Positions 1 to 9,505 of a stretch of 64,000 bases of DNA are shown one piece after another. Each line of letters starts with the position of its first letter. Position 1 is the first letter of the stretch. The notes below the pieces were generated by a model that did no database searches, was not told the origin of the DNA, and worked only from the letters and a program-made list of their open reading frames with translations. Origin of the DNA: Vicinamibacterales bacterium (lineage in GTDB: Bacteria; Acidobacteriota; Vicinamibacteria; Vicinamibacterales; UBA2999); contig JAUXWO010000076.1 in the NCBI GenBank assembly GCA_030680175.1, forward strand, positions 1 through 64,000, given 5' to 3'. Position numbers and translations under genes: made by a program.

Positions 1-1065
1 CCCGCCGCTGGCGGTGGCCGCTTCGGCGCGCCGAACCCGAATGCGGTGGCCGGTCGTGACCGCCAGTTCCGCTTCAACGAGCTCGTCGGCTATCAGGGCG
101 GCCTCACGCCGCTGCTCTTCGCCGCGCGCCAGGGCCACACCGAGGCCGTCAAGGCGCTCGTCGCCGCGGGCGCCGACGTCAACCAGGTGAGCGCCGGCGA
201 CCAGACGAGCCCGCTGCTCATCGCCACCATCAACGGCCACTTCGACCTCGCCAAGTGGCTGCTCGACCAGGGCGCCGACCCGAACGCCGCCAGCTTCGGC
301 GGCGCGACGCCGCTCTACGGCGTGCTGAACGTGCAGTGGGCCCCGAAGGCGCTCTACCCGCAGCCGCGCGCCTACCTGCAGCAGCAGCTGAGCTACCAGG
401 ACATGATGAAGGCCCTCATCGACAAGGGCGCCGACGTCAACGCGCGCCTCAAGATGAAGGTCTGGTACAGCGGCTACAACTTCGACCTCGCCGGCGTGGA
501 CGAGATCGGCGCGACGCCGTTCTGGCGCGCCGCCTACGCCAACGACGTCGAGGCCATGAAGATGCTCGTCGCCGCCGGCGCCGACCCGCACATCCCGACG
601 ATGCGCCCGGCCGGACGGCCGCGGACGGGCGATGCCGCGGACCGCGACACCATCGGCGACATCTCGGGCCTCCCCCCGGTCCCGACCGGCGGCCCCGGCG
701 TCCCGCCGCTGCTGGCCGCCTCGGGCGTGGGCTACGGCGAGGGCTTCGCCGCCAACTCGCACCGCTACGCCCCGACGGGCTTCCTCCCGGCCATCAAGTA
801 CCTCGTCGAGGAACTCGGCGCCGACGTGAACGCCGTCGACCATGAGGGCAACACCGCCATCCACCACTCGGCCGCCCGCGGCGACACGGAGAGCATCCTC
901 TACCTCGTGTCGAAGGGCGCGGACGTGACCAAGGTCAGCCGCGAGGGCAAGACGACGGCGGATATGGCCAACGGCCCGGTGCAGCGCGTGCAGCCGTTTC
1001 CCGAGACGCTGGCCCTGCTGATGAAGCTCGGGTCGAAGAACAACAACAAGTGCGTGTCCTGCTGA
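1..1065 (+). CDS. Ankyrin-repeat protein, C-terminal part
   Basis: The frame is open from base 1, so the gene starts upstream of the window; the GTG at 46 is only an internal codon. At least four ankyrin-type units are visible, with cores such as TPLLFAARQGHTEAVKALV and the recurrent GADVN/GADPN turn, plus a long insertion (about residues 195-250 of the visible part) rich in Gly and Pro. The product ends in CVSC. Ankyrin repeats mediate protein-protein contacts; no catalytic domain is visible. In related genomes such proteins sit beside DUF1592/DUF1552 genes, as here, so a role with the next two modules is plausible but inferred. Confidence 0.85.
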   Translation, partial: PAAGGGRFGAPNPNAVAGRDRQFRFNELVGYQGGLTPLLFAARQGHTEAVKALVAAGADVNQVSAGDQTSPLLIATINGHFDLAKWLLDQGADPNAASFGGATPLYGVLNVQWAPKALYPQPRAYLQQQLSYQDMMKALIDKGADVNARLKMKVWYSGYNFDLAGVDEIGATPFWRAAYANDVEAMKMLVAAGADPHIPTMRPAGRPRTGDAADRDTIGDISGLPPVPTGGPGVPPLLAASGVGYGEGFAANSHRYAPTGFLPAIKYLVEELGADVNAVDHEGNTAIHHSAARGDTESILYLVSKGADVTKVSREGKTTADMANGPVQRVQPFPETLALLMKLGSKNNNKCVSC

Positions 1066-1095
1066 CGCCACCAGATCACAAGATCTAGAGATCGA

Positions 1096-1124
1096 GACGG
1101 GCCGGGGCGACCCCCCGGCCCGTC
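1096..1124 (+). terminator. Hairpin terminator after ankyrin gene
   Basis: Perfect 12-bp stem GACGGGCCGGGG / CCCCGGCCCGTC around a 5-nt loop, 30 bases after the ankyrin stop codon. The following bases are ttgcgt, so the U-tract is weak. Confidence 0.6.
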
Positions 1125-1247
1125 TTGCGTACAGATTCCCCACGCTCTTCCCGTAGCCGCCCCTTCGCCGTATACTCCCCCTTGGCTCCCGGTCGAGCTT
1201 CGTCCCCGCCCTCGTCGTCGGCAACGGTTGGTGGCTCGGGAGTGCGC

Positions 1248-3677
1248 ATGCAGAGACTCGTCGTGACCCTGGCGGGGGCCCTCGTGCTGGGCCTGGCGTG
1301 GACGGCCGCCATCCCGGAGGCCCGCCAGAGGCCGGTCGCCTCGCATGCGCCGGGCCCGCTGCCCGCCGGGGGGCAGACGGCCCTCGTCAAGCAGTACTGC
1401 GCGACCTGCCACGGCGACCGCGCGAAGGCCGGCGGCCTCACGCTTGCGTCCTTCGACGCCGCCCACGACGGCACCCCCCTCGAGATCCGCGAGAAGATGA
1501 TCCGCAAGCTGCGGACCGGCATGATGCCGCCGGCCGGCGCCACGCGGCCGGATGCGGCGACGCTGCTGCGGCTGGCCGCGTCGCTCGAGGCCGACATCGA
1601 CCGGGCCGCCGCCGCCCACCCGGATCCCGGCTGGCGTCCCTTCCAGCGGCTGAACCGCGCGGAGTACGCGCGCGCGGTCCGCGACCTGCTGGATCTCGAC
1701 GTGGACGTCGCGCCGTACCTGCCCGCCGACACCATCAGCGAGGGGTTCGACAACGTCGCCGATGCGCAGGCGCTCTCGGCGACGCTCACCGAGGGCTACC
1801 TGCGCGCCGCCAGCCAGATCAGCCGCCTCGCGGTGGGCGACCGCGACGCGACGCCGGGCTCGGCCACCTACATGGTGGCGCGGACCACCTCCCAGATGCG
1901 GCACGTCGAGGGCACGCCGATCGGCACGCGCGGCGGCCTGTCGGTCGTGCACGTGTTCCCGGCCGACGGCGAGTACACGTTCCGGATGATGCTCTTCGGC
2001 AGCCCCACGGGTGAGCTGTTCGCGGGGACCACCATCGGCAGCCGGTCGCCGTGGTGGGAGGGCGTCACGGGCGAGCAGATCGAGGTGTCGATCAACGGCG
2101 AGCGCGTGGCGCTGGTCGACATCAACCCGCAGATGACCGAGTCGGACCCGAACGGGCTCAACCTCCAGACGGGGCGCATCCACGTCGCGGCCGGCCCGCA
2201 GCGCGTGTCGGCCGCCTTCGTCCAGCGCTTCGACGGCCCCATCGACGATCTGATGGCGCCCATCGAGCACTCACTGGCCGACAGCCGCATCGGCACGGGG
2301 CTCGGCATCAGCGTGCTGCCGCACCTGCGCGATTTCGCCGTCAACGGCCCGTTCGTCGTCACCGGCGTGTCCGAGACGCCGAGCCGCCGGCGGATCTTCT
2401 CGTGCCGTCCGACCGGCAGCGGCGACGAGGCCGCCTGCGCGGCGGCGATCATCCGCCGGCTGGCGGGACAGGCCTACCGCGGCCCCGTGAGCGCCGAGGA
2501 CTTCGAAGGGCTGATGCGGTTCTACGAACTCGGCCGCGCGAAGGGCGGGTTCGAGCCCGGCGTGCGCATGGCGATCGAGGCGCTGCTCGCCAGCCCGCGG
2601 TTCATCTTCCGGATGGAGCGGGCGCCGGCCGCGCTCCGGGCGGGGCAGACCTATCCCGTGTCCGGGCACGACCTCGCCTCGCGCCTGTCGTTCTTCCTGT
2701 GGGGGACGGCTCCAGACGCCGCCCTGATCGAGGCGGCCTCGCGCGGGCGCCTCGACACGACGGCCGGGCTCGACGCCGAGGTGCGGCGCCTGCTCGCCGA
2801 CCCGCGATCCGAGGCGCTGGCGACGCGCTTTGCCGGGCAGTGGCTGCGCCTGCAGGATGTGGACAAGGTGCGTCCCGACTCCCTCGCGTATCCCCACTGG
2901 GATCTGTCGCTGGCGGAGGCGCTGCGGCGCGAGACCGAGCTCTTCTTCGACAGCCTGGTGCGCGAGGACCGGAGCCTGCTCGATCTGCTCACGGCCGACT
3001 GGAGCTACGTGAACGAGCGCGTGGCGCGCCACTACGGCATCCCGAACATCAACGGCAGCCACTTCCGCCGCGTGGCGATGCCCCCGGAGCGGCGGGGGAT
3101 TCTGGGCCACGGCAGCATGCTGCTCCAGACCTCCACCGCCGACCGCACGTCGCCGGTCAACCGCGGACGATGGGTGATGGAGGTGCTGCTGGGATCGCCG
3201 CCGCCCGCGCCGCCGCCGAATGTGCCGGAACTCGAAGAGGCCAAGGTCGGGCACGGCGGCCGGCTGCTCACCGTGCGTGAGCGCATGGAGGAGCACCGTG
3301 CGAACCCGGCGTGCACGTCGTGCCATCGCGTGATCGATCCGCTCGGGCTCGCGCTCGAGAACTACGACGTCACCGGCAAGTGGCGGATCAAGGACCACGG
3401 CGTGCCGGTGGAGACGGCGGGGCAGCTGTACGACGGCACGCCCATCGACGGCCCGGCCGGACTGCGCGCCGCGCTCCTGACGCATCAGGATGCGATCGTG
3501 TTGAGCTTCACCGAGAGCCTGATGACCTACGCGCTGGGCCGCCGCGTCGAGGCCCCCGACATGCCGACGGTCCGCCGCATCGTCCGCAGCGCGGCGGCCG
3601 AGGACTACCGTCTCTCGTCGTTCGTGCGTGCCATCGTCGCCAGCCCGGCCTTCCGCATGAGCCGGCAGACGAATTGA
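1248..3677 (+). CDS. DUF1592-family c-type cytochrome (copy 1)
   Basis: 809-residue secreted protein. The frame is open further upstream, but ATG 1248 is followed by a clear signal peptide (MQRLVVTLAGALVLGLAW), so I start there. Domains in order: a cytochrome-c-like segment with CATCH haem motif (about residue 50), DUF1587 (FQRLNRAEYARAVRDLL), a carbohydrate-binding-like middle, DUF1595 (AIIRRLAGQAYRGPV), DUF1592 (LASRLSFFLWG), DUF1588 with a second haem-type motif CTSCH, and DUF1585 (FTESLMTYALGRRVE). This is the standard planctomycete/acidobacterial domain set; the substrate is unknown. It is followed 142 bp later by its DUF1552 partner, and the pair is repeated downstream. Confidence 0.9.
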   Translation: MQRLVVTLAGALVLGLAWTAAIPEARQRPVASHAPGPLPAGGQTALVKQYCATCHGDRAKAGGLTLASFDAAHDGTPLEIREKMIRKLRTGMMPPAGATRPDAATLLRLAASLEADIDRAAAAHPDPGWRPFQRLNRAEYARAVRDLLDLDVDVAPYLPADTISEGFDNVADAQALSATLTEGYLRAASQISRLAVGDRDATPGSATYMVARTTSQMRHVEGTPIGTRGGLSVVHVFPADGEYTFRMMLFGSPTGELFAGTTIGSRSPWWEGVTGEQIEVSINGERVALVDINPQMTESDPNGLNLQTGRIHVAAGPQRVSAAFVQRFDGPIDDLMAPIEHSLADSRIGTGLGISVLPHLRDFAVNGPFVVTGVSETPSRRRIFSCRPTGSGDEAACAAAIIRRLAGQAYRGPVSAEDFEGLMRFYELGRAKGGFEPGVRMAIEALLASPRFIFRMERAPAALRAGQTYPVSGHDLASRLSFFLWGTAPDAALIEAASRGRLDTTAGLDAEVRRLLADPRSEALATRFAGQWLRLQDVDKVRPDSLAYPHWDLSLAEALRRETELFFDSLVREDRSLLDLLTADWSYVNERVARHYGIPNINGSHFRRVAMPPERRGILGHGSMLLQTSTADRTSPVNRGRWVMEVLLGSPPPAPPPNVPELEEAKVGHGGRLLTVRERMEEHRANPACTSCHRVIDPLGLALENYDVTGKWRIKDHGVPVETAGQLYDGTPIDGPAGLRAALLTHQDAIVLSFTESLMTYALGRRVEAPDMPTVRRIVRSAAAEDYRLSSFVRAIVASPAFRMSRQTN

Positions 3678-3808
3678 ATTGCAGATTGCAGATTGCAGAT
3701 TGCAGATTGGTCCAGAGCAAGATCGATAGATCGAACGATTTGCACAAGAGCCGAAATCCGAGAGCCGAAAGCCGATAGCCGAGAGCCGATAGCCGATAGC
3801 CGATAGCC
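3678..3808 (+). repeat. Two 7-bp-period arrays in the intergenic gap
   Basis: Directly after the stop codon of the cytochrome gene lie about four and a half ATTGCAG units (3678-3709). At 3750-3808 follow eight GCCGANN units (gccgaaa, tccgaga, gccgaaa, gccgata, gccgaga, then three gccgata) in strict 7-bp register. The second array ends 11 bp before the next start codon. Same family as the array at 13166-13350. Confidence 0.85.
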
Positions 3809-3819
3809 TGGAGACCACC

Positions 3820-5223
3820 GTGAGCTACCTGACTAAGCGACACCTGTCGAGGCGAACCGTCCTGAAGGGCATGGGCGTGGGCGTGTCGTTGCCCTTGCTC
3901 GATGCCATGCTGCCGGCGCGCACGGCGTGGGCGGGGACGCGGGCCACGGGGCGTACGCGACTGGCCGCGATCGAGATGGTGCACGGATCGGCCGGCGCCA
4001 CGACCTACGGCGCGTCGAAGCACATGTGGTCGCCCGCGGCGGCGGGGCGCGCGTTCGACCTCGGGCCGACGAGCCTGAAGCCGCTCGAGCCGTTCCGGGA
4101 GGCGCTGACCATCATCAGCAACACCGATGTGCGGAACGCCGAGGCGTTCGACCTGCCCGAGATCGGCGGCGATCACTTCCGATCGAGCGCCGTGTTCCTG
4201 ACGCAGGCGCACCCGCGGCAGACGCAGGGGTCGGATGTGCGCGTCGGGACCTCGCTCGACCAGCTCTACGCGCAGCGGGTGGGCCGCGAGACGGCGATCC
4301 CCTCGATGCAGCTCTGCATCGAGAACGTGGATCAGGCGGGCGGCTGCTCCTACGGCTACTCGTGCGTCTACACCGACACGATCAGCTGGGCCACGCCGAG
4401 CCAGCCGCTGCCGATGGTGCGCGATCCGCGCTTCGCCTTCGACCAGCTCTTCGGCATCGGCGCCACGCCCGAGGACCGCGCCGAGCGGCGCGCCAATACG
4501 AGCAGCATCCTCGACTGGATCACGGGCGAGGTCGCGCGGCTGCGCCAGGATCTCGGGCCGGCCGACCGCGTCCGGCTCGGCGAGTACCTCGAGAACATCC
4601 GCGAGATCGAACGCCGCATCCAGGCCATCGAGGCGCGGAACGCGAGCGGCGAGAGCCGCGAGATGCCCGAGGCGCCGATCGGCGTGCCGGACTCCTTCAC
4701 GGACCACGTGACGCTGATGTTCGACCTGCAGGTCGTGGCGTTCGCCTCCGACATCACGCGGGTCTTCTCGTTCAAGATGGGCCGCGATGCCTCGGGCCGC
4801 GTCTACCCGGAGAGCGGCGTCTCGACCGGCTTCCACCCCGCCTCCCACCACCAGGAGCGCGAGGACCGGATCACGGAGTTCCAGAAGATCAACACGTACC
4901 ACGTCGGGCTCATCCCGTATTTCCTCGAGAAGCTGAAGGCGACCCCCGACGGCGACGGCACGCTGCTCGACAACACGCTCGTGCTCTACGGCTCCCCGAT
5001 GGGGAACCCCAACGTCCACAACCACAAGCGCTGCCCGCTGTTCCTGGCCGGGCACGCGGGCGGGGCGCTCACGGGCGGCCACCACCTCGTCACGCCGGAT
5101 GGCACCCCGATGGCCAATGCCATGCTCAGCGTCCTCCACGTGCTGGGCCTCGAGGACGTGCAGGCGTTCGGGGACAGCACCGCGCCCCTCAACCTGAACG
5201 GGCCAGGCGCAGACAGCCGATAG
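3820..5223 (+). CDS. DUF1552 Tat-exported protein (copy 1)
   Basis: 467 residues, GTG start preceded by ggag. The N-terminus carries a twin-arginine signal (SRRTVLKGMG) followed by a hydrophobic stretch and an AWA cleavage-like site, so a folded protein is exported. The body matches DUF1552: GDHFRSSAVFLT, a conserved Cys segment (ENVDQAGGCSYGYSC), DLQVVAFASDITRVFSF and the C-terminal VHNHKRCPLFLAGHAGG. The fold relates to the sulfatase/DUF1501-type group, but no reaction is established. It probably works with the cytochrome encoded upstream. The TAG stop lies inside a GCCGATA-type repeat unit. Confidence 0.9.
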   Translation: MSYLTKRHLSRRTVLKGMGVGVSLPLLDAMLPARTAWAGTRATGRTRLAAIEMVHGSAGATTYGASKHMWSPAAAGRAFDLGPTSLKPLEPFREALTIISNTDVRNAEAFDLPEIGGDHFRSSAVFLTQAHPRQTQGSDVRVGTSLDQLYAQRVGRETAIPSMQLCIENVDQAGGCSYGYSCVYTDTISWATPSQPLPMVRDPRFAFDQLFGIGATPEDRAERRANTSSILDWITGEVARLRQDLGPADRVRLGEYLENIREIERRIQAIEARNASGESREMPEAPIGVPDSFTDHVTLMFDLQVVAFASDITRVFSFKMGRDASGRVYPESGVSTGFHPASHHQEREDRITEFQKINTYHVGLIPYFLEKLKATPDGDGTLLDNTLVLYGSPMGNPNVHNHKRCPLFLAGHAGGALTGGHHLVTPDGTPMANAMLSVLHVLGLEDVQAFGDSTAPLNLNGPGADSR

Positions 5224-5437
5224 CTGGATCGCCGGCAGGCGTGCATCGTCCGGCGGGGCGGTGCACGCTAACCTGCTGAAACCGCTGCTATTTGCGGCCT
5301 TCGGCAGAGACAAAACATTACAACCCAAGACGAAAAATGCCGGGACAGCCCTGCCGTGCCCCCCGTATACTTCGGGGGAACGGTACAGGAGCCCTAAACA
5401 GGTCTGTACGCACGGGTTGGCGTCACAGGGACGAGGC

Positions 5438-7975
5438 ATGAAGAGACTGATTGTCGGGATGCTCGGCGCGGCGGTGGCCGCGTTCGGATTGGGCCTGGCG
5501 GCCAGCGAGCCGGCCGCGGAGCGGCGGGACGCCGTGGAGGCCGTCGAGGTGCAGGCGGTGCCCGCGCCGGCGGCGACGGCGCCGCGTATGGCGCGCTCGC
5601 GCGTGGCCGCGCCGGCCTCGGCCGCAACGGCATCCTCCCTGACCGTCGAGCAGCAGAACCAGATGGTGGCGCAGTACTGCGGCACCTGCCACAGCGATCG
5701 CGCGAAGGCCGGCGGGTTGTCGCTGGCGTCGTTCGACGCGGCGAAGGTGGTCGAGCACGCCGGCGAAGCCGAGAAGATGATCCGCAAGCTGCGGACGGGC
5801 ATGATGCCGCCGGCCAACGCGAAGCGCCCGGAGGGCGACGGCCTGCTCGCGCTGGTGACCGCGCTCGAGACCCGGATCGACCGCGCGGCCGCGACGAACC
5901 CGAACCCCGGCACGCGTCCCTTCCAGCGGCTGAACCGCGCCGAGTACACGCGCGCGGTCCAGGAGCTGCTCGACCTGCCCGTCGACGTCACGGCGTTTCT
6001 CCCCTCCGACACGATCAGCGGCGGCTTCGACAACGTCGCGGACGTGCAGGCCTCGTCGGCCACGGTGATGGAAGGCTACCTGCGCGCCGCGAGCCACATC
6101 AGCCGGCTGGCGGTCGGCGACCGCGGCGCGTCCGCCGGGTCGACCACCTACAAGGTGGGCCGGACGATGTCGCAGATGCGGCACGTCGAGGGCGCGCCCA
6201 TCGGCACGCGCGGCGGCATCTCGGTGGTGCACACGTTCCCGGCCGACGGCCAGTACGTCTTCAAGATCAACCTGCACAACGAGCCGCTCGGCGGGCTGTT
6301 CGGCCGCTCCACGGTCGGCGCGATGTCGCTGACGGAGGTGGTCGAGATCTCCATCAACGGCGAGCGCGCGGCCCTGCTGCCGCTCAACGTGCGGATGAGC
6401 GAGTCCGACCCGGCGAACAACCTCGAGCCCGAGACGCCGCCCATCTACGTGCAGGCGGGGTCGCAGCGGGTGTCGGCGGCGTTCGTGAGCAACTTCGAGG
6501 CGCCGCCGGACGACCTGCTGGCGCCGATCGAGAACACGCTGGCCGACGTGAGCATCGGCCTCGGGATCACGGTGCTGCCGCACCTGCGCGACTTCACGGT
6601 CCGCGGCCCCCTCAGCGTGACGGGCATCTCGGATTCGCCGAGCCGCCGCCGCATCTTCACGTGCCGTCCGACGACGGCGGCGGAAGAGGCGCCGTGCGCG
6701 GCGGAGATCGTGCGCCGGCTGGCCACGCAGGCGTTCCGGGCGCCCGTGGGCGCCGAGGACTTCGAGGGCCTGATGGGCTTCTACGAGCGCGGCCGCGCCG
6801 ACGCCGGCGACTTCGAGAGCGGCATCCGCTTCGCGGTCCAGGCGATCCTCGCGAGCCCGCAGTTCCTCTTCCGCACAGAGCACGCGCCGGGCGCGCTGCG
6901 CGCGGGCGAGAACTACCGCCTGACGGATCTCGACCTGGCCTCGCGCCTCTCGTTCTTCCTCTGGGGCACCGTGCCGGACACCGAACTGCTGCAGGTGGCC
7001 TCCGAGAACCGCCTGTCGACGCCCCGGGTGCTGCGGGCGCAGGTCGCGCGGATGCTTGCGGATCCGCGGTCCGAGGCGATGTCGACGCGCTTCGGGGCCC
7101 AGTGGCTGCGGCTGCAGGACCTCGACCAGCTGATTCCCGACTACCTGCACTTCCCGCAGTACGACGACACGCTCGCGGCCAGCTTCCGCCGCGAGACCGA
7201 ACTGCTGTTCGACAGCATCGTGCGCGAGAACCGCAGCGTGCTGGACCTGCTCACGGCCGACTACACGTTCCTCAACGAACGGCTGTCGCAGCACTACGGG
7301 TTCGGCCAGGTGACCGGCAACGGCTTCCGGCGCGTGCCGGTGCCGGACGAGCGGCGCGGGCTGCTCGGCCAGGGCAGCATCCTGGCGATGACCTCGATTG
7401 CCGACCGCACGTCACCGGTGCGCCGCGGGCTGTGGGTGATGGAGGTGCTGCTCGGCACCGAGCCGCCGCCGCCGCCGCCGAACGTCCCGGCGCTCGAAGA
7501 GGTCGGCGCCTCGGCGGGGGGGCGCCTGCTGTCGGTGCGCGAGAAGATGGAGCAGCACCGGGCGAACCCGGCGTGCACGTCGTGCCACCGCGTGATCGAT
7601 CCGCTCGGCCTCGCCCTCGAGAACTTCGACGTGACGGGCGCCTGGCGCATCAAGGACAACGAGGTGCCGATCGATTCGTCGGGCGACCTCTACGACGGCA
7701 CGAAGATGAACGGCCCGGCGGGCCTGCGCAACGCGCTCCTGAAGCACCAGGATGTCGTGCTCATGAGCTTCACCGAGAGCCTGATGACCTACGCGCTCGG
7801 GCGCCGGGTCGAGGCGTACGACATGCCGACCGTGCGCGCGCTCGTGCGCGATGCGGCGGCCGAGGGCCACACGATGACCGCCTACATCATGGGCGTCGTC
7901 AACAGCCCCGCCTTCCGCATGGGCCGGGCCGTCGAGATGACGGACCTGGACATGATGGCGAGCCACCGCCGGTAG
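5438..7975 (+). CDS. DUF1592-family c-type cytochrome (copy 2)
   Basis: 845 residues from ATG 5438 (aggc just upstream); the signal peptide MKRLIVGMLGAAVAAFGLGL fixes this start although the frame is open to 5261. Domain order equals that of copy 1: CGTCH haem site (about residue 82), DUF1587, DUF1595, DUF1592, DUF1588 with CTSCH, DUF1585. Most core motifs are identical to copy 1, while the N-terminal Ala/Pro-rich linker (residues 25-70) is specific. A palindromic cccGTATACttcggg at 5352-5370 could hold the promoter; copy 1 has gccGTATACtccccc at 1168-1182 in a comparable place. Confidence 0.9.
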   Translation: MKRLIVGMLGAAVAAFGLGLAASEPAAERRDAVEAVEVQAVPAPAATAPRMARSRVAAPASAATASSLTVEQQNQMVAQYCGTCHSDRAKAGGLSLASFDAAKVVEHAGEAEKMIRKLRTGMMPPANAKRPEGDGLLALVTALETRIDRAAATNPNPGTRPFQRLNRAEYTRAVQELLDLPVDVTAFLPSDTISGGFDNVADVQASSATVMEGYLRAASHISRLAVGDRGASAGSTTYKVGRTMSQMRHVEGAPIGTRGGISVVHTFPADGQYVFKINLHNEPLGGLFGRSTVGAMSLTEVVEISINGERAALLPLNVRMSESDPANNLEPETPPIYVQAGSQRVSAAFVSNFEAPPDDLLAPIENTLADVSIGLGITVLPHLRDFTVRGPLSVTGISDSPSRRRIFTCRPTTAAEEAPCAAEIVRRLATQAFRAPVGAEDFEGLMGFYERGRADAGDFESGIRFAVQAILASPQFLFRTEHAPGALRAGENYRLTDLDLASRLSFFLWGTVPDTELLQVASENRLSTPRVLRAQVARMLADPRSEAMSTRFGAQWLRLQDLDQLIPDYLHFPQYDDTLAASFRRETELLFDSIVRENRSVLDLLTADYTFLNERLSQHYGFGQVTGNGFRRVPVPDERRGLLGQGSILAMTSIADRTSPVRRGLWVMEVLLGTEPPPPPPNVPALEEVGASAGGRLLSVREKMEQHRANPACTSCHRVIDPLGLALENFDVTGAWRIKDNEVPIDSSGDLYDGTKMNGPAGLRNALLKHQDVVLMSFTESLMTYALGRRVEAYDMPTVRALVRDAAAEGHTMTAYIMGVVNSPAFRMGRAVEMTDLDMMASHRR

Positions 7976-8024
7976 CCGAGTTTCGAGTCCCTACGTTCCA
8001 CAACCCCGTCGAGGAGTAGACGCG

Positions 8025-9425
8025 ATGTACATCACGAAGAATCACATGTCCCGCCGCACGGTGCTGCGCGGCATGGGGGTGACGGTCGCCCTCCCGTTGC
8101 TCGAGGCGATGGTGCCCGCGGGCACGGCGACGGCGCAGACGGCGGCGGCGCCCCGCACGCGGCTCGCCGCGATCGAGATGGTACATGGCTCGGCCGGCAG
8201 CACGACGTACGGCATCCAGCAGCACATGTTCGCGCCGGCCGCGGTCGGCCGCGAGTTCGACCTGACGCCGAGCACGCTGAGCCCGCTGGACCCGTTCAAG
8301 GAGCACCTGACGATCGTCAGCAACACCGACGTGCGGATGGCCGAGGCGTTCGAACTGGCGGAAATCGGCGGCGACCACTTCCGGTCGAGCGCCGTGTTCC
8401 TGACCCAGTCGAAGCCGAAGCAGACGCAGGGCTCCGACGTGTTCGTGGCCACCTCGCTCGACCAGATGTACGCGCAGCGCTTCGGGCAGGACACGCCGAT
8501 CCCGTCGATGCAGCTCTGCATCGAGAACGTGGACCAGGCGGGCGGCTGCTCCTACGGCTACTCGTGCGTCTACACCGACTCGATCAGCTGGGCGTCGGCG
8601 ACGCAGCCGCTGCCGATGGTCCGCGACCCGCGCTACGTCTTCGACCAGCTCTTCGGCGTCGGCGCGACGGCCGCCGAGCGATCGGCGCGCCGGGCCGAGG
8701 ACCGCAGCATCCTGGACTGGGTGAGCGAGTCGGTCTCGCGCCTGCGCAAGGATCTCGGCGCCGCCGACCGCGCGCGGCTGGCCGACTACCTCGAGGATGT
8801 GCGCGAGATCGAGCGCCGCATCCAGAAGGTCGAGGCCTATAACGCCAGCGGCGAGATGCGTGAGCTGCCCGAGGCGCCGATCGGCGTGCCCGACGACTTC
8901 GAGGAGCACGTCAAGCTGATGTTCGACCTGCAGGTCGTGGCCTTCGCGTCCGACATCACCCGCGTGTTCGCCTTCAAGCTGGGCCGGGACGCGTCGAACC
9001 GCGTGTTCCCCGACAGCGGCGTCCGCACGGCGTTCCACTCGGCGTCACACCACCAGGGGCGCGAGGACCGCATCACGCAGTTTGCGGCCATCAACAAGTA
9101 CCACCTGAGCATGATGCCCTACTTCCTGGAGAAGCTGAAGAACACGCCCGACGGCGACCGTTCGCTCCTGGACAACAGCCTCGTGATCTACGGCTCGCCG
9201 ATGGGCGACTCGAACGTCCACAACCACAAGCGCTGCCCGCTGTTCTTCGCGGGCCACGCCGGCGGGCGGCTGAAGGGCGGCATCCACATCAAGGCGGCCG
9301 ACGGCACGCCGATGGCCAACCCGATGCTGACGGCCGTCCACGCCCTCGGCATGGACGACCTCGCCTCCTTCGGCGACAGCACGGCCCCGCTGGACCTCAA
9401 CAGCGTGACCACCGCCACCGACTAG
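8025..9425 (+). CDS. DUF1552 Tat-exported protein (copy 2)
   Basis: 466 residues, ATG with a gaggag Shine-Dalgarno. Twin-arginine signal SRRTVLRGMG and an Ala-rich cleavage region. Closely similar to the first DUF1552 protein along its whole length, including GGCSYGYSCVYTD and the VHNHKRCPLFFAGHAGG segment. It lies 49 bp after the second cytochrome gene, so the cytochrome/DUF1552 order is kept in both modules. Function unknown; export and pairing with a c-type cytochrome suggest a periplasmic redox process. Confidence 0.9.
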   Translation: MYITKNHMSRRTVLRGMGVTVALPLLEAMVPAGTATAQTAAAPRTRLAAIEMVHGSAGSTTYGIQQHMFAPAAVGREFDLTPSTLSPLDPFKEHLTIVSNTDVRMAEAFELAEIGGDHFRSSAVFLTQSKPKQTQGSDVFVATSLDQMYAQRFGQDTPIPSMQLCIENVDQAGGCSYGYSCVYTDSISWASATQPLPMVRDPRYVFDQLFGVGATAAERSARRAEDRSILDWVSESVSRLRKDLGAADRARLADYLEDVREIERRIQKVEAYNASGEMRELPEAPIGVPDDFEEHVKLMFDLQVVAFASDITRVFAFKLGRDASNRVFPDSGVRTAFHSASHHQGREDRITQFAAINKYHLSMMPYFLEKLKNTPDGDRSLLDNSLVIYGSPMGDSNVHNHKRCPLFFAGHAGGRLKGGIHIKAADGTPMANPMLTAVHALGMDDLASFGDSTAPLDLNSVTTATD

Positions 9426-9477
9426 CCGTCCAGGCCGGTGTCCGCACGCGCGGGCGCCTGAACTCCACGCACCGCAC

Positions 9478-9502
9478 GGGCCGCTCCATCGAGGAGCGGC
9501 CC
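9478..9502 (+). terminator. Hairpin after second DUF1552 gene
   Basis: Perfect 10-bp stem GGGCCGCTCC / GGAGCGGCCC with loop atcga, 52 bp after the DUF1552 stop. There is no U-tract, so it may also act as an mRNA 3' stabiliser. It ends 3 bp before the first possible start of the next gene. Confidence 0.5.
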
Positions 9503-9505
9503 GTC

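Noticed and set aside
900-2270. 456-codon open frame on the minus strand opposite the ankyrin and cytochrome genes
   Set aside because: Arg/Ala/Gly-rich low-complexity translation without domains; a shadow of very G+C-rich genes read in reverse. The same holds for the long antisense frames at 3508-6063, 5423-7294 and 9548-11962.
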